Shown here piece after piece: positions 27,401 to 36,178 of a DNA stretch of 64,000 bases. Source of the DNA: Prorocentrum cordatum. Lineage: Eukaryota; Sar; Dinophyceae; Prorocentrales; Prorocentraceae. Both the position numbers and the translations under genes were made by a program. The number at the start of each line of letters is the position of its first letter. The stretch's first letter is position 1. The notes beneath the pieces were generated by a model. The model saw only the letters and a list, made by a program, of their open reading frames with translations, made no database searches and was not told the DNA's origin. The stretch spans positions 1-64,000 of the forward strand of contig CAUYUJ010020535.1 in assembly GCA_963575745.1 (NCBI GenBank), read 5' to 3'.

Positions 27401-29795
27401 CGACTGCACGCGCCGCGCGGGCGTTCAGAAACTGCTCCAATCGCTCGTCCTTGTGCGCTCCCCCATGCGCCCGGCGGCCATGCAGGACGCGCTCCGGGGA
27501 CGCATCACGCTCCAACGAACGCGGCACGACGGGAGCCAGCACACTCCCCGCGATCTGCTCGTTCCGCTCGGCCGCCAGCTCCGTCCACCGCGCCCACTCC
27601 GCCTCCCGCCGCGCACACCGAGACCACCGGCGCGACGCGCGGCACGCTTTCCGGAGCGATTTCTGCTCGCGCTCCGCCGCATCCAACGCGGAATCATCGA
27701 CGACCTCCTCGTGGATCACGGCGTGCTCTGCGAGCAAAGACTCCCGCAGCCGATCGCCCGATGCGCGTGACTCCGACCCGTAGACTCGGGCCGGGAGCGG
27801 GCCCACGGCCGCGACAGGAGCCGAGGCCAACGCCAGAGCCAAGGCGGAAGCCGGGACCGTTGCTGGACAGACGTTGTCGTCAGCTCGAAACCAATCGTCG
27901 TCCGCGTCGTTCTCGTCGTCGTCGTCGCAGTCGCTGGCGGCGAAAGCACCAATTTCCCCCGCGTCAAAACGTTCAATAAATTCGGGGTGGTCACGATCTT
28001 CCATCGGCGAATTCTCTGAGTGACGCACTGGGACTGGCACGGCGACCGTGACCGGGTCTTCTCCCTCTTCCATTTCAACCTCCAAATACCCCCGGAGCCC
28101 CGAAACGGACCCCCAGAAGCCCAACACGCCTCCGGAACCGACCGGCGCCTCCAGCGCATACCCCTCCCCATGTTTTGCCACTCCTCCCGCCCCCGGAAGC
28201 TCCGGAGGCACCGGAAACTCCAAAACCTCCGTTTTTTCCTCCTCCTCCTCCTCCTCCTCCTCCTCCTCCTCCGCCATTTCGACCTCCGGATGCCCCCAGA
28301 CGCCCGAAACGCCTCCGGAACCGTCCCGCGCCTCCAGCGCGCACTCCTCCCTATAATCTGCCACTCCTCCCGCTCCCGAGAACTCCGGAGGCTCCGGACG
28401 CTCCGGAGCCACCGTTTTCTCCTCCTCCTCCTCCTCCTCCTCCTCCTCCTCCTCCTCCTCCTCCTCCGCCTCAATTTCGACCTCCGAATGCCCCCAGGAG
28501 CCCGAAACGCGTCCGAGACCGTCCGACGCCTCCGGCGCGCACCCCTCCCTATGATTTGCCAATCCCCCCGCTCCCGAGAGCTCCGGAAGCTCCGAATGCT
28601 CCGGAAGCTCCGGACGCTCCGGAAGCTCCGGAAACGCCGGACAAGAAAATGCCCGCGAGAATTTCGCGAGCGTTTCCCCCTCCGAGCATCCGTTTCCAAG
28701 GAGCTCCGTCTCGCCTAGGAAGCCGCGCGCCGGGCAGAGAGACGCCCGCGAAAAAATCGCGAGCGTTTCCCCCTCCGAGCGCGCGCCCCCAGAGGAATCA
28801 ACGCGGCCCCGGGGACCGCGCGCCGGGCAGGAAAACGCACGCGAAAAATTCGCGAGCGTTTCCCCCTCCCAGCGCGCGTTCCCAGAGGAATCAACGCTGC
28901 TCCGGGGACCGCGCGCCGGGCGGGAAAACGCCCGCGAAAAATTCGCGAGCGTTTCCCCTTCCCAGCGCGCGTTCCCAGAGGACTCAACGCCGCCCCGGAG
29001 ACCGCGCGCCGGGCAGGAAAACGCCCGCGAAAAATTCGCGAGCGTTTCCCCCTCCCAGCGCGCGTTCCCAGAGGAATCAACGCTGCTCCGGGGACCGCGC
29101 GCCGGGCAGGAAAACGCCCGCGAAAAATTCGCAAGCGTTTCCCCCTCCCAGCGCGCGTTCCCAGAGGAATCAACGCTGCTCCGGGGACCGCGCGCCGGGC
29201 AGGAAAACGCCCGCGAAAAATTCGCGAGCGTTTCCCCCTCCCAGCGCGCGTTCCCAGAGGAATCAACGCCGCCCCGGGAACCGCGCGCCGGGCAGGAAAA
29301 CGCCCGCGAAAAATTCGCGAGCGTTTCCCCCTCCCAGCGCGCGGTCCCAGAGGAATCCACGCCGCCCCGGGAACCGCGCGCCGGACAGGGAAACGCCCGC
29401 GAAAAATTCGCGAGCGTTTCCCCCTCCCAGCGCGCGGTCCCGTGCGTCGTGCCCCCCGCCCCCGCGCCCACTCCCTGGGTCCCCGGCCCCGACCCCGGCC
29501 CCGGCCCCTGGGTCTCCGCCCCCGGCCCCCGCCCCGGCCCCGGCCCCGGCCCCGCCCTCGACCTCGGCCCCGCCCCCGCCCCAAACGCACAAGCAGCCTT
29601 TCCCAACAAATCAGTCGTGGCACTTAGCCCTGAATATCCGACGCATTGGGGGGTTACCCCGGGAGGTTCGGGCCGCGGAAGCGCGCCCGGGACGAGAGAC
29701 ACCGGCCAGCCCACATAGGCGCGTGACCAATGCCCCTCGCCCCCGCCCGAGAGATAGTGACCACCCACATAGGCGAAGTCACTATCTCCCTCCAT
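24486..29795 (-). CDS. N-terminal part of the giant Helitron-like gene, ending at a frame break
   Basis: The first ATG in this open frame is at 29793-29795 (MEGDSDFAYVGG); the frame stays open upstream to about 30425 but only through low-complexity codons. From the ATG it gives 1,769 residues. It carries nine ~31-residue repeats (WEGETLANFSRAF, ~115-390), three acidic ~65-residue repeats (~390-590), three copies of PRIxGMTDFS (~1220-1335), a Cys/His cluster CGKCARHGCPHG (~1400-1430) and a CW-type-like WAQCDRCHCWR (~1650). It ends with one RRLGRKTS copy and then TGA at 24486-24488. That motif and its preceding stretch are repeated at the start of the other frame, so both are probably one gene. 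The role of this half is unknown; it may be regulatory or DNA/chromatin-binding. Confidence 0.6.
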   Translation of the reverse strand: MEGDSDFAYVGGHYLSGGGEGHWSRAYVGWPVSLVPGALPRPEPPGVTPQCVGYSGLSATTDLLGKAACAFGAGAGPRSRAGPGPGPGRGPGAETQGPGPGSGPGTQGVGAGAGGTTHGTARWEGETLANFSRAFPCPARGSRGGVDSSGTARWEGETLANFSRAFSCPARGSRGGVDSSGNARWEGETLANFSRAFSCPARGPRSSVDSSGNARWEGETLANFSRAFSCPARGPRSSVDSSGNARWEGETLANFSRAFSCPARGLRGGVESSGNARWEGETLANFSRAFSRPARGPRSSVDSSGNARWEGETLANFSRAFSCPARGPRGRVDSSGGARSEGETLAIFSRASLCPARGFLGETELLGNGCSEGETLAKFSRAFSCPAFPELPERPELPEHSELPELSGAGGLANHREGCAPEASDGLGRVSGSWGHSEVEIEAEEEEEEEEEEEEEEEEKTVAPERPEPPEFSGAGGVADYREECALEARDGSGGVSGVWGHPEVEMAEEEEEEEEEEEEKTEVLEFPVPPELPGAGGVAKHGEGYALEAPVGSGGVLGFWGSVSGLRGYLEVEMEEGEDPVTVAVPVPVRHSENSPMEDRDHPEFIERFDAGEIGAFAASDCDDDDENDADDDWFRADDNVCPATVPASALALALASAPVAAVGPLPARVYGSESRASGDRLRESLLAEHAVIHEEVVDDSALDAAEREQKSLRKACRASRRWSRCARREAEWARWTELAAERNEQIAGSVLAPVVPRSLERDASPERVLHGRRAHGGAHKDERLEQFLNARAARAVDAEPRARAASRAAVVPDDAAWTVGDTALRAACVLVALGACPPQVDDKVVTARRAAVARLWKERETFCRDAEALPDGVPSAANVRVAKWFYCGLRGLFARRCGGRRVCARRFSPGIGIGGTKGRAGQGADECVGDAAWRASQGAGQCVGVAALRVVCLFVALGGVPWDKLSRVGLGAAGASGASRAWRRRLRRGVASGRFGVVDAGDCLGPWRNKCLQLSVSRCGGAGTRAHAECFFELQCANDSGAGACGDAAERMNFATVQAWLEARRARVRVYEADSAGHVLRGECSGAWPLGCAEGQDMGSVVWYPEGHVAAVVDVDGRLADGVPLGDGGVAPWERSVAGAPKKNAPKKKAAAKTQRGAHLRGAQNPNVMAGVVARTRRGEEAAGVAAGVEGPRGADPAEGGATRRASESRGSDSVGRAAALPRIPGMTDFSDDDEGSAEAEGNRGGMEGAPGRGGGAAPAARAQMPRIRGMTDFSSDDDDAGIVAGPAAGGGQSGRGGRGPRGGRGRVGGRGGGRASGSALPRIRGMTDFSSDDDGGGASGAEFVGVSRKGRRARRSRGAADGSLATEAESRQFQPDYVDEDRCKGMTWGGGWGREQCRFRPQKGSDVCGKCARHGCPHGRVRGPLPALALDKFKEFALKANKPSKQWYARHAMWEAAAKMKPELKSLCEVDEHGRFVLSNSEYEQCLKQVHDNFRIHKNYKRSGFVYDQGAGVRTAQDRCVEGETRFGSERESYNGREGGKVFMWYSRPVFNKYLAQLQTSEVDCSEKDCMEALRLTSDEIRRYPMKQQYLKQFAGPQCYPHVDPRSKGNRLHANESAGQVPGEDQGADGGGGPGGCAGADDGASHLFCMRNWAQCDRCHCWRLLLPACAARARGDEYYKVRDTDLDWEEWLRGAAARCAGAVAASGDQGAALGGEGGDAAGDGPQEDGVAGDVRRRGRKRRLGRKTSQEERDRAEGGGERRLRRR
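25799..26130 (-). repeat. Three coding repeats PRIxGMTDFS
   Basis: The motif (L/M)PRI(R/P)GMTDFS followed by an Asp run appears three times, each separated by Gly/Arg-rich filler. Serine before acidic residues resembles casein kinase 2 sites (inference). Confidence 0.7.
28030..28625 (-). repeat. Three acidic coding repeats with Glu runs
   Basis: Units read SGAGGxAxxREGxAxEAxDGxG and WGHxEVE, followed by 12-18 consecutive Glu codons. On the plus strand the Glu runs are (TCC)n at about 28229-28272 and 28407-28470. They expand both as protein repeats and as trinucleotide DNA. Confidence 0.75.
28635..29450 (-). repeat. 93-bp coding minisatellite, nine units
   Basis: Period 93 bp equals 31 codons, so the frame is kept. 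Central units are nearly identical (WEGETLANFSRAFSCPARG); the two at the 28.64-28.83 kb end are diverged. Most units include the perfect inverted repeat CGCGAA-AAA-TTCGCG. Confidence 0.85.
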
Positions 29796-29860
29796 CCCCA
29801 GCCCACTTAGGCGCCAGGGGATGGAGTTCCCCTTCCCAGCCCACTTAGGCGCCAGGGAAG
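29700..29860 (-). promoter_or_regulatory. Repeated CGCCTAWGTGGG boxes and an 11-bp inverted repeat near the gene start
   Basis: Plus-strand CCCACWTAGGCG occurs at about 29711, 29764, 29802 and 29841, on both sides of the presumed ATG (29795). GAGATAGTGAC (29751-29761) pairs perfectly with GTCACTATCTC (29778-29788) around a loop holding one of the boxes. The position suggests a 5' control or structural element; this is inference, since the downstream copies would also be coding. Confidence 0.4.
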
Positions 29861-30354
29861 GGGGCGGCGAAGGTTGGAGGAAAGAGAGAGGAGGTTTTTT
29901 TTTGTTTGTTTTGTTTGTTGCCCCGCCCCCCCGCCCCGCGCCCCCGCGCGCGCGCCCCTCGCGCGCGCCCGGGGAGGGAGAGGGGGCCGGGGAGAGCCTG
30001 TTTGAGCCAAAACGGCCGCGGCGGGGCGGTCGTCGACGTCGCTGTCGCCGTCGTCGCCCGCGGCGGCGGCGGCGGCAGCGGCGGCGACGGCAGCTCCGGC
30101 GGCGGTCCTGCTGCTCCTCCTGCTCCCTCTGCTCTTCCTTCTGCTCTTGCCGTCTCTCTTCCTGCTCCCTCTTGCTCTTCTGTTCCTTCGTCCCCTCCCC
30201 TCGCCTCTCCGCCCTTCTCTCGCTCTCCCGCTCCCTGCCTCCCCCGCGTCCCTCCTGCCGCTCCGTGCCCCTCCTGCTGCCCCCCCCTGCTCCCTCCTGT
30301 TCCCGCCCGCCGCCTCCCCACCGTGTTCGCTTCCTCCCTCCTCCTTCTTGCGTC

Positions 30355-30395
<41 letters not shown>

Positions 30396-30420
30396 GCCGC
30401 CGTTTCCTGCTGCTCGCCCC
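29861..30420. other. GC-rich low-complexity DNA upstream of the giant gene
   Basis: Contains CGCGCGCG-type stretches, a (GGC)n block near 30060-30100, CT-rich sequence, and a (GTC)n/(GCC)n run at about 30358-30402. Overlapping open frames on both strands (Asp, Arg or Ser runs) follow from composition; I do not call any as genes. Confidence 0.6.
30001..30021 (-). other. Possible relic of the dinoflagellate spliced leader
   Basis: On the minus strand the bases match the known 22-nt dinoflagellate leader at 17 of 21 positions (the 5'-most variable base excluded), with a perfect core TTTTGGCTCAA. All four mismatches are transitions. It lies about 200 bases upstream of the first ATG on the same strand, where a leader would sit in a reinserted spliced mRNA. 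Chance similarity in GC-rich DNA is possible. Confidence 0.35.
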
Positions 30421-31320
30421 CCCACCTCCTCCTCTTCTCTGCTGCTCGTTCTCTGCTCCTCTTTCCCTCTTCCTTCTGTTTTCTCTCCCCTCGTCTCCTC
30501 CTTTTGTCGTCCTCTTGCTCTCTCCTTGCCTCCCTCCCTCCCTCCCCCCTCCCTCCCTCCCTCCCTCCTCCCGCCCTTCCTTCACCTCTGTCCCCCCTTT
30601 CCACCATCCCCCCCTCCCCCTCCCTCGCTCGCTCGCTCGCTTCCTCCCTGCTCCCTCCCTCCCTCCCTGCTCCCTCCCTCCTTCTGCCTCCCTGCTGCCC
30701 CTCCCCGTGCTGCCCCCTGCTCCCTCCTCTGTCTCCCTCCTTGCGGGTGCCTCCCAGGCTTCCCTCCCACATCTATCCTTCCCAGGCCCTCCTCCTAGGC
30801 CTCCCTCCAAGGCCTCCCTCCCGCATCCCTCCCTCCCAGGCCTCGCCCCCAGGCCTCCTTCCCAGGCCTCCCTCCCGCATCGCTCCCTCCCAGGCCTCCC
30901 TCCCAGGCTCTTCCTCCAGGCCGCCCTCCCACATCCCTCCTTCCCAGGCCTCCCTCCCAGGCCTCCCTCCCAGGCCTCCCTCCCGCATCCCTCCCTCCGA
31001 GGCCTGCCTCCCAGGCCTCCCTCCCAGGCCTCCCTTTCCACATGCATCCTCCAGGCCTCTCTCCCAGGACTCCCCCCGCATCCCTCCCAGGCCTCCCTCA
31101 TGCCTCTCCTCGCACCCCTCCCTCTGAGGCCTCCCTCCCAGGCCTCCCTCCCATCCCACATCCCCCTCCCAGGCCTCGCTCCCAGGCCGCCCTCCAAAAT
31201 TCCTCCTTCTCAGGCCTCTCTCCCAGGCCTCCCTCCCGCACCCCTCCTTCCCAAGCCTCCCTCCCAGGCCTCCCTCGCAGGCCTCCCTCCCGCATCCATC
31301 CCTCCTCCAAGGGCAGCAAG
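30421..31320. repeat. Pyrimidine-rich minisatellite (CCTCCCTCCCAGG type)
   Basis: From about 30770 a ~14-16-bp unit resembling GGCCTCCCTCCCA repeats dozens of times with drift; 30530-30700 is simple (CCCT)n. All long open frames here are repeat translations. Confidence 0.8.
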
Positions 31321-31435
31321 CGGACGGCAGAGCAGTGAGGGAGGGGGGGAGGGAGAAAGGGAGGGCGGGAGGGAGCAGGGACGGAGAAAGCAGGGAGGGA
31401 GGAAGCAGGAGGAGAGAAGCAGGGAGGGAGGGAGG

Positions 31436-31475
<40 letters not shown>

Positions 31476-31690
31476 AAGAAGGAAGCAGGGGAGCAGGGAA
31501 GGAGGGAGCAGGGAGGAAGGGAGGGAGAGAGGGAGGGAGGGCAGGTTGGGGGCAGGGAGCAAGGAGGGAGGGAAAGAGCAGGGAGAGGACGAAAGAAAGC
31601 AGTGAGGGAGGGAGAAGGGAGGGAGGGAGGGAGCGGAGGGAGGAGGAACGGAGGGAGAGAAGTGGCTGGGAGGGAGGGAGTAAGCTCCAT
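31321..31690. repeat. Purine-rich tract, strand switch from the preceding block
   Basis: GGGAGGGAGGGA-like sequence with a pure (GA)n run at about 31441-31470. It is the complement in character of the CT-rich block just before it, so the two could pair or form triplex structures (inference). Confidence 0.7.
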
Positions 31691-31773
31691 CCCGGCTTTT
31701 CCTCCCTGTTTCCCTTCCCTGCTACCTTCCCTCTCTGTCTCCCTCAGACATGTCTATACAGACGCAGTTTTTC
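31691..31773. other. Right-end sequence of the island
   Basis: Ends CAGACATGTCTATACAGACG then CAGTTTTTC before family B sequence resumes. AGACATGTCT is a 10-bp palindrome. The same end recurs reversed at 36870-37086. Confidence 0.55.
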
Positions 31774-32526
31774 AGTTCTCACTCCCAGCGAAGCTATTCA
31801 TATGAAGTCTCGCGCTCTCAGTGAGAGCGCGAGACCATTCTGCGTCGACAAAAATGCACCAGAACTCTCTAGGTCACCCATAGATCGATATAAATTAGAA
31901 AAAATCATCCGACACAAAAAATGTAAAATTGTACAAATCGATATTTTTCATTAATTTTGAAAATTCTAATCAATTTGGGCACTCTCGAGGCTCATTCGAT
32001 GTCACGCATGTCGCTGCTTCGATTGGAATGCACCTGGCATGCATAGCATGCACTCAGCTCGAATTATCATCGAAACACCGTTCGCAACACGCATACATAG
32101 AGACGGTATTTCGATCATAACTCCTGACTCAGCCATTTCGAGGAACTCTCGAGCTTCCAGTGTGACGCGTCAGATCATTCTGCATCGACTGGTGTGCGTG
32201 AGAGGTCTGTAGATTGCTGACAGCTCGAGTTAAGTAAAGCCAACCACCGTCACCTGCCAAACTGTACTGCGGGCAAAGTCGGTTCCCGCAAGTCTTTTGA
32301 TAGTAATATTGCTTCTAGAGCCCTGAAAATTTTACCAGCAGATGCGCCATAGCTTATTGTAGGTAGGAAAAATCCAACTTATGAAAACGAATTGTCAAAT
32401 CTTGCACAATGTTCCAAAAACCGACCCCAGGTTACCACATTGTCTCTTTTGGTCGGGTCGGCCAACTAGCTCCACCCTGCGCCCGAATTCCTCTTAGCTC
32501 ATCTCGTCGAAGAGCTCTACGAGGTA
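31774..32526 (-). repeat. Reversed family B cassette, remainder after the island
   Basis: Resumes at AGTTCTCACTCCCAGCGAAG and continues to the outer terminal repeat AGAGCTCTACGAGGT (about 32512-32526). Contains the 29-bp palindrome near 31809-31837. It is almost identical to 6070-6828. Confidence 0.8.
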
Positions 32527-33091
32527 CTCGAGCTGTAGGGCAGCTACAGTGCTGGTTAGCACAGCTATCGCACTCAGAATCATCAGGCGCGTTCGCCTGA
32601 CGAATACATAGGTTTGAACTCGGTCTGGTAGCCGAGCTACGTGCGCAAACCTATTCGTATTATCCGATTCAACTTGATACGCGTGGTGGGTATTTTGTAC
32701 TTATTCCGAGCTGCAGGGCAGCTACAGTGCTGGTAAGCACGCCTATCGCACTCAGAATCATCAGGGGTGTTCGTCCGCCTGTTGGATCCAGAGCTCGGAA
32801 CTCGGTCTGCTGTCCAAATTAGATCGGCACAACTTCTATATTGTTCGAGTCATTCTCAAAAGTGCTGTCGGTTTTCTGCACCTAACTCGGGCCTGTAGGG
32901 GGGCGGCAGGGCTGGTGACAGAAGTCGATTCGAAGACATCAGACGCGTCCACCTGTCGCATTCAGAGGTCAACAAATATTTACTATAAGTCGGAATGTTG
33001 GATGCGCGGTTTTCTCAACTAACATCAAGGTAGGAAGCTCTACGAGTCCCCGGCGGTAACAAAGGTTGACGGTTTACCGCCGGCGCCCAGT
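32527..33091 (+). repeat. Truncated family A array with type 1 palindrome
   Basis: About three 177-bp monomers without a leader, a tail with TAGGAAGCTCTACGAGTCC, and the palindrome at 33050-33091. Confidence 0.75.
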
Positions 33092-34188
33092 AACCTCGTA
33101 GAGCTCTTCGACGAGATGAGCTAAGAGGAATTCGGGCGCAGGGTGGAGCTAGTTGGCCGACCCGACCAAAAGAGACAATGTGGTAACCTGGGGTCGGTTT
33201 TTGGAACATTGTGCAAGATTTGACAATTCGTTTTCATAAGTTGGATTTTTCCTACCTACAATAAGCTATGGCGCATCTGCTGGTAAAATTTTCAGGGCTC
33301 TAGAAGCAATATTACTATCAAAAGACTTGCGGGAACCGACTTTGCCCGCAGTACAGTTTGGCAGGTGACGGTGGTTGGCTTTACTTAACTCGAGCTGTCA
33401 GCAAGCTACAGACCTCTCACGCACACACCAGTCGATGCAGAATGATCTGGCGCGTCACACTGGAAGCTCGAGAGTTCCTAGAAATGGCTGAGTCAGGAGT
33501 TATGCTCGAAATACTGTCTCTATGTATGCGTGTTGCGAACGGTGTTTCGATGATAACTCGAGCTGAGTGCATGCTATGCATGCCAGGTACATTCCAATCG
33601 AAGTAGCGACATGCGAGACATCGAATGGGAGCCTCGAGAGTGCCCAAATTGATTAGAATTTTCAAAATTAATGAAAAATATCGATTTGTACAATTTTATA
33701 TTTTTTGTGTCGGATGATTTTTTTCTAATTTATATCGATCTATGGGTGACCTAGAGAGTTCTGGTGCATTTTTGTCGACGCAGAATGGTCTCGCGCTCTC
33801 ACTGAGAGCGCGAGACTTCATATGAATAGCTTCGCTGGGAGTGAGAACTTTGGTCCAGCCGGCCGAGGCGGACAATGTGACAACTTTTGGGTGGTTTTGC
33901 AATTTTTTGAAAGATATTTGACAATTCATTTTGAAAAAGCAGATTTTTACTCCGAGCATTGAGATATAAACTTCGTTCCCTGATCAGCTCGGCCATCTAG
34001 AGTCATTTTCAGTACCAGTTCACTTGAAGGAACCGACTCATGTTGACTCCGAAAAAATCTCAACTTGAAGTTTTTGTAGAAAAAGCTCCCAGAAGCTCCC
34101 GCTTTGATGCTGAGCTTTCTCACGGATTCAAGGAGCTCTACGAGGTTCCCGGCGGTGACCAGGTTGACGGTTCACCGCCGGCGCCAGT
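33092..34188 (+). repeat. Family B cassette, full-length, tandem copy 1
   Basis: Starts right after CAGTA with the terminal repeat ACCTCGTAGAGCTC and ends GAGCTCTACGAGGT plus a type 2 palindrome (34149-34188). The 29-bp palindrome lies at about 33789-33817. Noncoding; recurring short open frames are incidental. Confidence 0.8.
34149..34188 (+). repeat. Type 2 cassette-end palindrome (reference copy)
   Basis: Arms CCGGCGGTGA (34149-34158) and TCACCGCCGG (34172-34181), end CGCCAGT. Compared with type 1, left A becomes G and right T becomes C, preserving the pair. Confidence 0.85.
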
Positions 34189-35177
34189 TTTTGGAACATT
34201 GTGCAAGATTTGACAATTCGTTTTCATAAGTTGGATTTTTCCTACCTACAATAAGCTATGGCGCATCTGCTGGTAAAATTTTCAGGGCTCTAGAAGCAAT
34301 ATTACTATCAAAAGACTTGCGGGAACCGACTTTGCCTGCAGTGCAGTTTGGCAGGTGACGGTGGTTGGCTTTACTTAACTCGAGCTGTCAGCAAGCTACA
34401 GACCTCTCACGCACACCAGTCGATGCAGAATGACCTGGCGCGTCACACTGGAAGCTCGAGAGTTCCTAGAAATGGCTGAGTCAGGAGTTATGCTCGAAAT
34501 ACTGTCTCTATGTATGCGTGTTGCGAACGGTGTTTCGATGATAACTCGAGCTGAGTGCATGCTATGCATGCCAGGTACATTCCAATCGAAGTAGCGACAT
34601 GCGAGACATCGAATGGGAGCCTCGAGAGTGCCCAAATTGATTAGAATTTTCAAAATCAATGAAAAATATCGATTTGTACAATTTTATATTTTTTGTGTCG
34701 GATGATTTTTTTTCTAATTTATATCGATCTATGGGTGACCTAGAGAGTTCTGGTGCATTTTTGTCGACGCAGAATGGTCTCGCGCTCTCACTGAGAGCGC
34801 GAGACTTCATATGAATAGCTTCGCTGGGAGTGAGAACTTTGGTCCAGCCGGCCGAGGCGGACAATGTGACAACTTTTGGGTGGTTTTGCAATTTTTTGAA
34901 AGATATTTGACAATTCATTTTGAAAAAGCAGATTTTTACTCCGAGCATTGAGATATAAACTTCGTTCCCTGATCAGCTCGGCCATCTAGAGTCATTTTCA
35001 GTACCAGTTCACTTGAAGGAACCGACTTCATGTTGACTCCGAAAAAATCTCAACTTGAAGTTTTTGTAGAAAAGCTCCCAGAAGCTCCCGCTTTGATGCT
35101 GAGCTTTCTCACGGATTCAAGGAGCTCTACGAGGTTCCCGGCGGTGACCAGGTTGACGGTTCACCGCCGGCGCCAGT
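34189..35177 (+). repeat. Family B cassette, tandem copy 2 (5'-truncated)
   Basis: Begins within the body at TTTTGGAACATTGTGC directly after the previous palindrome. Palindrome at 35138-35177. Very high similarity to copies 1 and 3; the spacing between palindromes is 989 bases. Confidence 0.8.
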
Positions 35178-36178
35178 TGGCCGACCCGACCAAAAGAGAC
35201 AATGTGGTAACAACATTCGATTTTCATAAGTTGGATTTTTCCTACCTACAATAAGCTATGGCGCATCTGCTGGTAAAATTTTCAGGGCTCTAGAAGCAAT
35301 ATTACTATCAAAAGACTTGCAGGAACCGACTTTGCCTGCAGTGCAGTTTGGCAGGTGACGGTGGTTGGCTTTACTTAACTCGAGCTGTCAGCAAGCTACA
35401 GACCTCTCACGCACACCAGTCGATGCAGAATGATCTGGCGCGTCACACTGGAAGCTCGAGAGTTCCTAGAAATGGCTGAGTCAGGAGTTATGCTCGAAAT
35501 ACTGTCTCTATGTATGCGTGTTGCGAACGGTGTTTCGATGATAACTCGAGCTGAGTGCATGCTATGCATGCCAGGTACATTCCAATCGAAGTAGCGACAT
35601 GCGAGACATCGAATGGGAGCCTCGAGAGTGCCCAAATTGATTAGAATTTTCAAAATCAATGAAAAATATCGATTTGTACAATTTTGTATTTTTTGTGTCG
35701 GATGATTTTTTTTTCTAATTTATATCGATCTATGGGTGACCTAGAGAGTTCTGGTGCATTTTTGTCGACGCAGAATGGTCTCGCGCTCTCACTGAGAGCG
35801 CGAGACTTCATATGAATAGCTTCGCTGGGAGTGAGAACTTTGGTCCAGCCGGCCGAGGCGGACAATGTGACAACTTTTGGGTGGTTTTGCAATTTTTTGA
35901 AAGATATTTGACAATTCATTTTGAAAAAGCAGATTTTTACTCCGAGCATTGAGATATAAACTTCGTTCCCTGATCAGCTCGGCCATCTAGAGTCATTTTC
36001 AGTACCAGTTCACTTGAAGGAACCGACTTCATGTTGACTCCGAAAAAATCTCAACTTGAAGTTTTTGTAGAAAAGCTCCCAGAAGCTCCCGCTTTGATGC
36101 TGAGCTTTCTCACGGATTCAAGGAGCTCTACGAGGTTCCCGGCGGTGACCAGGTTGACGGTTCACCGCCGGCGCCAGT
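35178..36178 (+). repeat. Family B cassette, tandem copy 3 (5'-truncated)
   Basis: Begins TGGCCGACCCGACC, a different 5' point from copy 2. Has a small disruption near 35208-35220 (AACAACATTCG). Palindrome at 36139-36178, 1001 bases from the previous one. Confidence 0.8.

Larger units (their letters stand above)
7321..31773 (-). mobile_element. GC-rich Helitron/Helentron-like island (24.5 kb)
   Basis: A block of very high GC bounded on both sides by pieces of a reversed family B cassette (left edge after CTCGTAGAGCTCCT, right edge before AGTTCTCACTCCC). In intact copies those two points are about 290 bases apart, so roughly 290 bases of target are missing. The block carries one giant minus-strand Rep/helicase gene, a (CA)n tract downstream of it and pyrimidine/purine-rich DNA upstream. 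I could not find classical Helitron ends (TC at 5', hairpin plus CTRR at 3'), so the exact termini are inferred from flanking repeats only. Base composition differs sharply from both flanks. Confidence 0.6.

Noticed and set aside
28635-29450. CRISPR-like array
   Set aside because: The repeats are contiguous 93-bp in-frame units without unique spacers, in a eukaryotic setting and inside a coding frame.
29845-31700. Long open frames in the CT/GA-rich region
   Set aside because: Low-complexity Gly/Arg/Glu or Pro/Ser/Leu translations of minisatellite DNA.
7321-31773. Classical Helitron termini (TC start, hairpin plus CTRR end, A-T target)
   Set aside because: I could not identify them. A CTAG near the left edge overlaps flanking family B sequence, and the flanking base is wrong, so I do not call it an end.
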